In this document: in pieces, positions 50,816 to 58,266 of the stretch
Numbering within the stretch: the stretch's first letter is position 1
How the letters are laid out: the number at the start of each line of letters is the position of its first letter
From: 73-13 sp035555435
GTDB lineage: Bacteria; Actinomycetota; Actinomycetes; Actinomycetales; Microbacteriaceae
NCBI GenBank assembly: GCA_035555435.1
Contig: DATMGN010000019.1
Coordinates: 16,549-80,548, forward strand
Direction: 5' to 3'
DNA: 64,000 nt
The notes under the pieces: generated by a model
Databases searched by the model: none
The model's input: only the letters and a program-made list of their open reading frames with translations
What the model was told of the DNA's origin: nothing
Program-made: the position numbers and the translations under genes

Positions 50816-51363
50816 TCTGGACGCCCAGGAAGCGCGCAGAGCAGGCGATCGACGAAGGTCATCTCCTCGCCGATCGGGCGGCGCGCCTCGAGGTGCGCAA
50901 CCGGATCGAGGTCGAGACGATCGGACGGGGCCGGGACTTCGATCCCGAGGAGTTCCGCGGCGACGCCGTCGCCGTGCTGCGCCAGCTCGCCGACGAGCAG
51001 GACGCCGTCGCCGCCCGGCTCGACGTCGAGCGCCGGATCGCGAGCGGTCGCGACGGCTATGCGGCGAGCGAGCACGACTACCAGCGCTCCGATCGGCGCA
51101 ACCTGCGCCGCCGCGCCAAGGCCGCCCGGCTCATGGCCGCCGAGCTGCGGGCGTATGCGGACGACGAGGCCCGTGTCATGGACCTCGTCGAGCGGGCGAG
51201 GCAGGAGGCCTGGCGCGATGTCGCGGGGCAGATGCACAAGACGCTGCGGATCTACGCGGCACCCCCCGAGTACGACGAGGACCCGGGCCGTCAGGATCGG
51301 CTCATGGATCTCGCGGCCGAGCTGGCCGCCGAGGTCGATGCGCGGGAGTTCGGGGCGGAGTAA
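50812..51363 (+). CDS. Charged helical protein of unknown function
   Basis: A 183-residue protein rich in Arg, Asp, Glu and Ala, predicted all-helical with coiled-coil-like heptads (AVLRQLADEQDAVAARLDVERRIAS, RNLRRRAKAARLMAAELRAYADDEARVMDLVERARQEA). No membrane helix or known motif. Its ATG at 50812 overlaps the VIT gene stop, so it is co-translated with the transporter and may be a partner. The bases from 51,364 to 51,489 show nothing recognisable. Confidence 0.65.
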   Translation: MIWTPRKRAEQAIDEGHLLADRAARLEVRNRIEVETIGRGRDFDPEEFRGDAVAVLRQLADEQDAVAARLDVERRIASGRDGYAASEHDYQRSDRRNLRRRAKAARLMAAELRAYADDEARVMDLVERARQEAWRDVAGQMHKTLRIYAAPPEYDEDPGRQDRLMDLAAELAAEVDAREFGAE

Positions 51364-51489
51364 GGGCCGCGTGCGCGGGAGTCCGCCTTGCGGCACGGTC
51401 GTTGCGCCGCCGCATGCCGTCTGAACCACCTGCATCGGCGCAAACACCGTGCGCGAACGGCTCCGGCTCCGGCCGCGGCCGCGTGCGGG

Positions 51490-51524
51490 GGTCGAGTAGC
51501 GGGCGCAGCCCGCGTATCGAGACC
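51490..51524. repeat. Dispersed intergenic element, CGAGTAGC...GTATCGAG family, copy 2
   Basis: GGTCGAGTAGCGGGC and GCCCGCGTATCGAGACC are inverted around GCA, with two extra bases in one arm. Related to 9,731-9,765. It ends three bases before the stop of the prephenate dehydrogenase/dehydratase gene (read leftward) and could act as its terminator. Confidence 0.7.
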
Positions 51525-51527
51525 TTC

Positions 51528-53735
51528 CTACGCCCGAACCACCGGCGTGCGCGGCGACCACGGCACCTCGCCGAGCAGCGTGGCCCCGCCGGCACCTCTG
51601 TCGATGACCCGGCTCGAGATGAGCAGCCACCGGCCGTCGTCGTCCGCGAGCAGCTCGTCGAACCCGGCACCGCCCGACAGCAGTCCGAGGGCGTCCGCGC
51701 TGTCGGCCCCGATCCACACCCGCCGCAGCGTCGGCTGCGATCCACCGCCGAGCGGTCCGAAGGCGCCATCGACGCCGATCACCAGGAACCTCGTGATCGA
51801 CCCCGAGAGGTCGTCGACCTCGCGTTCGACGACGGCGAGGCCGAGTGCGTCGCCCTTCCCCGCGCCACCGAGGGCGATGGCGGGACCGGCCGAGCGTGCG
51901 GCCCGCTCGAGGGCCGCGGCTGTCGACTCGGCCGGGTGCGGCACGAGCCCCCAGCGGCGGACGAACGCGGTGCACTGGGCGAGCGCCTGCGGGTGCGAGT
52001 AGACGGGTGCGCCGCGCAGCCCGTCGAGACCGACGCCGGGCAGCGCATAGGCGTCGAACCGGACCGCGACGTCGACCATGCCGCCGGCGACCACCCGACC
52101 GGGTGCGCCGAGCAGTGCGGCGACGGCGCGGCTGACGAGGCCGGACGCCGAGCTCGTGATGGGGAGTACGCCGACCGTGCCCGGCGCTAGCGCCGTGAGC
52201 ACCTCGTCGAAGGAATCGAGGGCGTCGAGCGTCGCGCCCGGTGCGCCGAGGGCGCCCGCGGCGAGCAGCGCGGCATCCTCCGAGAAGGTGCCGGCCGGCC
52301 CGAGGTAGGCGACGCGCGTGAGGGTCGCGAGGGGTGTGCGGGCGAGCCCGGCCGGCCAGCGATACGCCTCGGCGACGCGCTGCTGCAGATCGGCGACGAC
52401 GTCCTGCGGGTCGAAATCGGCCCGCACCTCCACGCGGATGACGACGGCGCGCTGGCCCGTGCGGACGACCTCGTCGCGGAGCTCGACCGCGCGCAGGCCG
52501 GCCGCTTCGCCGACGACCCGCAGCACCCCGCGACCCGACACCGACTCGGGGACGAGGAAGCGCACATCCCGCCGCACGGTCGCGAGCCGCTCGTCGAGGA
52601 AGTCGGAGAGGGCGTCGCCCGTGACCGGCTCCGCGTGACTGAGCGCGAACGTGACGCGCTTCGGCGCACCCGCGATGCCGAGCGCGACGGCGTTCTGCGC
52701 GCCGGGCCCGGTGAGCAGCACGCCGCCGCCCGCGGGCCCCGAGAGGACGTTCTCGAGCGTGACGGTCGTCGGGGTCAGCTCGACGATCCGGCCGACGGCG
52801 ATGCCACGGGCGTGGCCGTCGCCGCGCCTGATCCCGACCATCTCGCCGCTGCGCCAGAGCCCGGCGAACGCGAGGCGCTTCGCCTGCGCGGCCGTCACGG
52901 CGGCGGCTGCGGTGCCGCGGATCGTGTCGTAGAGCGCGCCGGGGAAGCGGTGCTGGATGCGGCTCAGCTCATCGGCCGGCACCGTCCCCCCGCGTGAGTC
53001 GAGGACGCGCACCGCGAGGCCGAAGAGGGTCTCGAAGAGCGGGGTCCGAGCCTCCCAGATGTCGCGCTCGAGGTCGAGGCCGCTGCTCGTCACCACGTCG
53101 GCGAAGTCGACGAGCACTCGATGCGCGAGCGTCTGCACGAGCTCCATCGCGCGGTCGTGCTCCCCGGCCGTCCCGGCTTTGAGGATCCCGCCGCCGCGGG
53201 CGACGGCCTCGGCGAGCCAGTCGGGAGTCCTCCCGGTCGCGCCGGGCACGACGTACAGGATCTGCCCCGCGAGGCTCGGGATGGTCGCGTCGAAGAGCGC
53301 GTGGATGCCGATGACCTCGCGGGCGCCCGCCGCCGCGCGCGCCGTCTCGAGCGCGGGGGTCAGCGGGTTCGCGGAGACGACGACGGTCGCGCGGGCATCC
53401 AGCAGCGGCAGCATCTCGGCGAGGGCGCTCTCGAGCACGGCGGGTGGCAGCGCGAACCACACGACCGTCGGCCCGTCCGGGAGCGGCAGGGGCTCGCGTG
53501 TGCCCTCGGCCACGACGCGGTCGCCTTCGACGGTCTCGATCGACTCGCCGAACGCGATCGCCGCGCCCGAGTCGGCGAGGCGCCAGGCCTGCGTGCCGAG
53601 CTTCGTCCGGGTCGTCTTCGAGTCGACGAGCGTGACCGAACGCCATGGCGCGTGCGGGAGCAGATGCTCGGCGAGCCAGCGTCCCGTCCCGAGCGCCGCG
53701 CCCACGACGACGAGCGCTGGGGCGTGCGTCGACAT
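51528..53735 (-). CDS. Prephenate dehydrogenase-prephenate dehydratase fusion protein
   Basis: A 735-residue fusion. Residues 1 to about 290 resemble a TyrA/T-protein dehydrogenase: VVVGAALGTGRWLAEHLLPHAPW (nucleotide site), TVVWFALPPAVLESALAEMLPLL, and IGIHALFDATIPSLAGQILYVVPG with the conserved His. Residues about 390-460 look like an ACT-type regulatory domain. From about residue 468 a prephenate dehydratase follows: VAYLGPAGTFSEDAALLAA, VGVLPITSSASGLVSRAV, and the catalytic TRF in SGSITRFLVIG. It would draw prephenate toward both Tyr and Phe. ATG at 53735; the much longer open frame upstream is a shadow of the ATPase gene. Confidence 0.78.
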   Translation of the reverse strand: MSTHAPALVVVGAALGTGRWLAEHLLPHAPWRSVTLVDSKTTRTKLGTQAWRLADSGAAIAFGESIETVEGDRVVAEGTREPLPLPDGPTVVWFALPPAVLESALAEMLPLLDARATVVVSANPLTPALETARAAAGAREVIGIHALFDATIPSLAGQILYVVPGATGRTPDWLAEAVARGGGILKAGTAGEHDRAMELVQTLAHRVLVDFADVVTSSGLDLERDIWEARTPLFETLFGLAVRVLDSRGGTVPADELSRIQHRFPGALYDTIRGTAAAAVTAAQAKRLAFAGLWRSGEMVGIRRGDGHARGIAVGRIVELTPTTVTLENVLSGPAGGGVLLTGPGAQNAVALGIAGAPKRVTFALSHAEPVTGDALSDFLDERLATVRRDVRFLVPESVSGRGVLRVVGEAAGLRAVELRDEVVRTGQRAVVIRVEVRADFDPQDVVADLQQRVAEAYRWPAGLARTPLATLTRVAYLGPAGTFSEDAALLAAGALGAPGATLDALDSFDEVLTALAPGTVGVLPITSSASGLVSRAVAALLGAPGRVVAGGMVDVAVRFDAYALPGVGLDGLRGAPVYSHPQALAQCTAFVRRWGLVPHPAESTAAALERAARSAGPAIALGGAGKGDALGLAVVEREVDDLSGSITRFLVIGVDGAFGPLGGGSQPTLRRVWIGADSADALGLLSGGAGFDELLADDDGRWLLISSRVIDRGAGGATLLGEVPWSPRTPVVRA

Positions 53736-53810
53736 CGCGGCTCCCTTCGTCTCGGCCGCTGACCAGCGTAGCCGCGGGGCGCGCCCCGACGCGTGGGGGA
53801 TGATGGTGGC

Positions 53811-55658
53811 ATGGCCGGGCTCGGGCGATTCCTCCGTCGCTATTGGGCCGTCGTCGCGACCCTCATCGTCGGGCTCGTCGGCATCGTGCTCGCGCTCGCG
53901 GGCGCGAGCGTCGCGGTGCAGTGGACGCTGAGCGGGTACGCCCTCGGCATGGCGGCCTGGCAGGCCGTCGGCATGGTGCGCGAGATCATCCGCGGCCACT
54001 GGGGCCTGGACATCCTCGCGGTCACCGCGATCGTCGCGACCGTGGTGGTGGGGGAGTACGTCGCGGCGCTCCTCGTCGTGCTGATGCTGACGGGCGGCGA
54101 GGCGCTCGAGACTTACGCGAACCGTCGCGCGAAGCGCGAGCTCGACGCGCTGCTCGATCGGGCGCCGCAGCTCGCTCACCGGCTCGATGGCCAGGAGATC
54201 GTCGACGTGCGCGTCGAGGAGATCCGGCCGGGCGACGTGCTGCTCGTGCGGCCGAGCGAGATCGTGCCGGTCGACGCGGTGCTGCGCTCGGCCGAGACGG
54301 CCGTCGACGAGTCGTCCCTCACGGGTGAGAGCATCCCCGTCGAGAAGCACGCGGGCGATGCGCTGCTGAGCGGCTCGATCAACGGCCCAGTCGCGGTCGA
54401 GGTCGTTGCGAGCGCTTCGGCGGCCGACAGCCAGTACCAGCGGATCGTCGCGCTCGTCGCGGAGGCGGCCGCGAGCCGTGCGCCCGTCGTGCGGCTCGCC
54501 GACCGCTTCGCGGTGCCCTTCACCGTGCTCGCCCTCGTGATCGGCGGGATCGCGTGGTGGCTCTCGGGCGATCCCGTGCGCTTCGCCGAGGTGCTGGTGC
54601 TCGCGACGCCGTGCCCGCTCCTCATCGCGGCGCCGGTCGCGTTCATCGGGGGGATGAGCCGCGCGGCGAGAAACGGCGTCATCGTCAAGAGCGGCGGCGT
54701 GCTCGAGCAGCTCGCGAGCGCGCGTACCGCCGTCTTCGACAAGACCGGGACGCTCACGTACGGCCGGCCGACGCTCACGGAGATCCGCCCCGCCGAGGGC
54801 TTCGCGCCCGACGAGCTGCTCGGGCTCGTCGCCTCGGCGGAGCAGTACTCCTCGCACGTGCTGGCACCCGCCTTCATTGCGGCGGCGAGCGAGCGCGGCA
54901 TCGCGCTCGCGGAGGCCGAGTCGGCGCGCGAGGAGGCGACGAACGGCATTCGCGCCCGCGTGGGAGGCCGCGACGTCGTCGTCGGGAAGTTCGCATTCGT
55001 CGTGGGTGTCGCGCCCGACGCCGAGCGCACGGCGATCGCGCCCGGCGAGCTCGCGGTCTACGCGGCGGTCGACGGCCGCTACGCGGGCGCGCTCGTCGCG
55101 AGCGACCGGCTGCGAGAGAACGCGGCGGCGACGCTCGATCGGCTCGATCGGCTCGGCGTGCACCGGATCATGATCCTCACGGGCGATGCGCGGGAGACGG
55201 CGGAGCACGTCGCCGCCGAGCTTGGGGTGAGCCAGGTGCGCGCCGAGTGCCTGCCGGAGGACAAGGTCGACGCTGTGCGAGGCATCACGGAGCGTCCCGT
55301 GGTCATGGTCGGGGACGGAGTCAACGACGCGCCCGTGCTCGCGGCCGCCGACGTGGGCATCGCGATGGGCGCGAAGGGTGCGACGGCGGCGAGCGAGTCG
55401 GCCGACGCGGTCATCCTCGTCGACGACGTCTCGCGCACCGCGAAGGCCGTCGAGATCGGTCGCGACACCGTGCGGATCGCGCTGCAGAGCATCTGGCTCG
55501 GGATCGTCATCAGCATCGCGCTCATGATCGTCGCGGCGTTCGGCGTCATCCCGGCGACCGCGGGCGCGCTCATCCAGGAGCTCGTCGATCTCGCGACGAT
55601 CCTCGCAGCCCTGCGCGCGATCGGCCGGCGCGTCGATCGACGGTCGCGCCTGGGGTGA
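53811..55658 (+). CDS. Heavy-metal-translocating P-type ATPase (P1B)
   Basis: A 615-residue P1B-type ATPase, probably exporting Zn, Cd or Co. It begins directly with membrane helices and has no N-terminal metal-binding HMA domain. ESSLTGESIPVEKHAGD is the actuator motif, TPCPLLIAAPVAF the metal site (C268), D310 in FDKTGTLTYGRPTL the phosphorylated Asp, and MVGDGVNDAPVLAAADVGIAMG the hinge motif. The C-terminal helix IPATAGALIQELVDLATILAALRA ends it. ATG at 53811 is preferred; a GTG at 53793 is possible. Divergent from the fusion gene. Confidence 0.9.
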   Translation: MAGLGRFLRRYWAVVATLIVGLVGIVLALAGASVAVQWTLSGYALGMAAWQAVGMVREIIRGHWGLDILAVTAIVATVVVGEYVAALLVVLMLTGGEALETYANRRAKRELDALLDRAPQLAHRLDGQEIVDVRVEEIRPGDVLLVRPSEIVPVDAVLRSAETAVDESSLTGESIPVEKHAGDALLSGSINGPVAVEVVASASAADSQYQRIVALVAEAAASRAPVVRLADRFAVPFTVLALVIGGIAWWLSGDPVRFAEVLVLATPCPLLIAAPVAFIGGMSRAARNGVIVKSGGVLEQLASARTAVFDKTGTLTYGRPTLTEIRPAEGFAPDELLGLVASAEQYSSHVLAPAFIAAASERGIALAEAESAREEATNGIRARVGGRDVVVGKFAFVVGVAPDAERTAIAPGELAVYAAVDGRYAGALVASDRLRENAAATLDRLDRLGVHRIMILTGDARETAEHVAAELGVSQVRAECLPEDKVDAVRGITERPVVMVGDGVNDAPVLAAADVGIAMGAKGATAASESADAVILVDDVSRTAKAVEIGRDTVRIALQSIWLGIVISIALMIVAAFGVIPATAGALIQELVDLATILAALRAIGRRVDRRSRLG

Positions 55659-55762
55659 GGCAGCCGACCATCTCGGCGCTCTGCGTGCCGATGCCCCGAC
55701 CACACTGCGAGGGTGATGCGTGGGAATCGGTCGCGCGACCGTCGCGCCGCGGCCCGGGTCGG

Positions 55763-56635
55763 TCAGGTCGTCGCGAGCGTGAGGCCCGGCTCGCGCAGGA
55801 CGGCCTCCCGCACGGCGGCGCGCAGCTGCGGATCGAGCCGGTCTGCGCTCGACGAGCTCAGCCGGGTCAGGTGGCGCAGCGTGAAGGCGGCGCCGCTGAA
55901 CGCGATGATCCCCGCGCTCTGGGGCGGTTCGAGGATGTCGTCGTCAGCCGCATCCAAGGCGAGCGCGCTCGTCATGGCGGCGAGCACGACGCGGCTCGCG
56001 GTGTCGGCGTCGACGTCGGGTGCGAAGGCGATGTCGATGACGATCCTCCGCCAGGCGCGTGAGCCGTTGGCGACGTGCGAGATCTCGCCGTTTCGGATCG
56101 AGATGAGGTTGCCGGTGAGGTCGCGGACCTGCGTGACACGGATGCCGACCGTCTCGACGACGCCGGCGCCGAGGCCCGTGTCCACCATGTCGCCGACATC
56201 GAGTTGATCCTCGAAGATCATGAAGAATCCCGCGAGGACGTCCTTGATCAGGTTCTGCGCGCCGAAGGTGAGGACGGCCGCGAGAACGCCGGCCGAGGCG
56301 AGCACGGCGGTCAGGTTCACGCCCAGGATCGCGAGGATCGTCGCGGCGGCGATGAATACTTGCGCCCAGATGACGACGTTGATCGCCACCGTGCTCGCGG
56401 TGCGGGTACGGCGCACGAGCTGGGCCTGCGCCAACTGGTCGCGTCTGCTGCCCGCCCGGCGGGTCTCGGCCCGCGCCAGGACGGTCGCGCTGGTGCGGCG
56501 GATCAGAAACGTGAGCAGCGAGGTGACGACGACCGTGGTCACGACGACCAGGAGGATGAGCAGCGGCACCTGATAGGTGGACAGGACCTGCCCGACTCCG
56601 GCCCAGAAGTCATCGGCGTCCGCGCTCGTGTTCAT
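55763..56635 (-). CDS. Small-conductance mechanosensitive channel (MscS family)
   Basis: A 290-residue MscS-type channel. Helix 1 is residues about 20-43, helix 2 about 82-105, and the pore helix ASAGVLAAVLTFGAQNLIKDVLAGFFMIFEDQLDVGDMVD carries the conserved pattern of TM3. GVVETVGIRVTQVRDLTGNLISIRNGEI forms the beta domain. ATG at 56635 overlaps the esterase stop (ATGA), so it follows the esterase in one transcript. It releases osmolytes upon hypo-osmotic shock. Confidence 0.87.
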   Translation of the reverse strand: MNTSADADDFWAGVGQVLSTYQVPLLILLVVVTTVVVTSLLTFLIRRTSATVLARAETRRAGSRRDQLAQAQLVRRTRTASTVAINVVIWAQVFIAAATILAILGVNLTAVLASAGVLAAVLTFGAQNLIKDVLAGFFMIFEDQLDVGDMVDTGLGAGVVETVGIRVTQVRDLTGNLISIRNGEISHVANGSRAWRRIVIDIAFAPDVDADTASRVVLAAMTSALALDAADDDILEPPQSAGIIAFSGAAFTLRHLTRLSSSSADRLDPQLRAAVREAVLREPGLTLATT

Positions 56636-58122
56636 CGCCGGAACGGCAGCTTCAGAAGGCTCACGACGTCGTCGAACTCCCCTTGAGAGGTGTGCGCGGG
56701 GTCGGTGTCGCCGAACACCTGCGTCGTGCCCCGCTCCACCGTCCAAGCGTCCCAGCCCGGCGTGCGCTCCGATGCGAACCGCACCGCCGCACCGTGCATC
56801 GCGGTCGCGAGCGCCTGCGGCGGGTTCGGACCGGTGTGCGCGTCCACGTCCGGCGCGTCCAGGCAGTCGAACCAGAACGGCAGGTCGAGGCAGTGACCGG
56901 AGAGCCCGTAGCTGGTCGACACGAACGCGAACCGGTACAGCCAGGTGGGCGAGCCCGCTCGCGCGTGGGCCGCGCGCAGCGCGGTGCTGCGGAAGATCCC
57001 ATCGGTCAGGTATCTCCCGAGCGCCGCGGCGTTGCCCCGTTCGACGTAGGCGGGATGGGCGGCGAGGTACTCGTCGCGGACGCCCCCGCTCAGTCCGACG
57101 GACTCGAGCAGCGCCGGCAGGGGGACCTGCGCCAGCTGTTCGTCCTGCCCGGCGACCATGATCAGGAACTCCTCGTCGGTCGCGCCCAGCAGGAGTGGCT
57201 TGTCGGTCCCGACGCCCATCGCGTACGACTCGAAGGTCGGCCGCCGGATGAGCTCCCCGTCGACGACCGGGGCGACGAGTGGCCCGTCCTCGACCATCGA
57301 CTTCAGGTAGTCCATGCCCGGGGGCGTCGAGAGCTCCTGCTGCACGGCGAAGAGCTCCTCCTCCGAGATGTCGCGAAGCGCCTGTGCCGTCGGCTCGACC
57401 CCGAGCCGCTTCCCGAGCGCGCGGGCGAAGTCGATCGCCGTGTGTTTCGGCATGTCGCCGAAGGCGCCGGAGATCGAGTGCGCCGCGGAGAAGAGATGCT
57501 GGGCGCGCTCGATCCCGAGCAGCGTGAGGACGGCCCCGCCGCCCGCCGACTGGCCTGCGATGGTGACGCGTGCGGGGTCGCCGCCGAACTCGCGGATGTT
57601 GTCCTGCACCCATTCGAGTCCGGCGATCCAGTCGAGCACTCCGCGGTTCGCCGGGGCGCCGTCGATCCAGCCGAATCCGTCGAATCCGAGACGGTACGAC
57701 AGGGTGACTACGACGACGCCGTCCCGGTTGTAGGCGCGCCCGTCGTACCAGGGACTCGCGGGCGAGCCCCCGAAGTAGCCTCCCCCGTGAATCCACACGA
57801 GCACCGGCAGCCCGGCCGCGGTGTCGCCCGGCCGTGGCGTGAACACGTTGACGTTGAGCGTGGCGTCGCCGGGAACCGCCGGCTCCGGGATCATCCCGCC
57901 GGGCGTCTCGATCCGGACCGGGGTGGGCCCGTACTCGAGCGCGTCGCGGACGCCGTCCCAGCGCGGCATCGGAGCCGGCGCCGCGAACCGCAGCGACCCG
58001 ATCGGCGCCTGGGCGAACGGAATCCCCAGGAAGGCCGCGCTGTCCCCATCGGCGGTGCGCCGCCACTGGCCCCGGACATCCCCCTGCTTGGTGTGAGCGC
58101 TGCAGTACTCGACAGATCCCAT
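56632..58122 (-). CDS. Type B carboxylesterase
   Basis: A 496-residue alpha/beta hydrolase of the carboxylesterase/para-nitrobenzyl esterase family. AAFLGIPFAQAPIGSLRFAAP, VLVWIHGGGYFGGSPASPWYDG (oxyanion hole) and the nucleophile S192 in VTIAGQSAGGGAVLTLL are typical; the His is in the C-terminal part (LSGHCLDLPFWF). ATG at 58122 is favoured by AAGGAGG about nine bases upstream; an ATG at 58146 precedes that site. No signal peptide. Divergent from a glycosidase pair, so it may deacylate sugar substrates. Confidence 0.87.
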   Translation of the reverse strand: MGSVEYCSAHTKQGDVRGQWRRTADGDSAAFLGIPFAQAPIGSLRFAAPAPMPRWDGVRDALEYGPTPVRIETPGGMIPEPAVPGDATLNVNVFTPRPGDTAAGLPVLVWIHGGGYFGGSPASPWYDGRAYNRDGVVVVTLSYRLGFDGFGWIDGAPANRGVLDWIAGLEWVQDNIREFGGDPARVTIAGQSAGGGAVLTLLGIERAQHLFSAAHSISGAFGDMPKHTAIDFARALGKRLGVEPTAQALRDISEEELFAVQQELSTPPGMDYLKSMVEDGPLVAPVVDGELIRRPTFESYAMGVGTDKPLLLGATDEEFLIMVAGQDEQLAQVPLPALLESVGLSGGVRDEYLAAHPAYVERGNAAALGRYLTDGIFRSTALRAAHARAGSPTWLYRFAFVSTSYGLSGHCLDLPFWFDCLDAPDVDAHTGPNPPQALATAMHGAAVRFASERTPGWDAWTVERGTTQVFGDTDPAHTSQGEFDDVVSLLKLPFRR

Positions 58123-58157
58123 CCCGGTCCCCTCCTTGTCTGGCATTCGTGTCGCAT

Positions 58158-58177
58158 CACATGCTATCTATCATGTG
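58158..58177. promoter_or_regulatory. 20-bp palindrome in the esterase/GH3 divergent promoter
   Basis: CACATG-N8-CATGTG, unusually A/T-rich for this genome (ATGCTATCTATCATGTG), lies 36 bases upstream of the esterase start and 90 bases from the GH3 start. Size and symmetry fit a TetR-family operator; the TetR gene at 63,043 is the obvious candidate. An overlapping TATCAT could serve as a -10 box. Confidence 0.65.
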
Positions 58178-58266
58178 TAAGGTAGTGGCCGCGCGCCGCT
58201 TGTGCACGGTTCGCCGCGCGCGTCCAGGTCTCTGTCCGAGATCCGTCCTCGACCAAAGGAGCAGTC

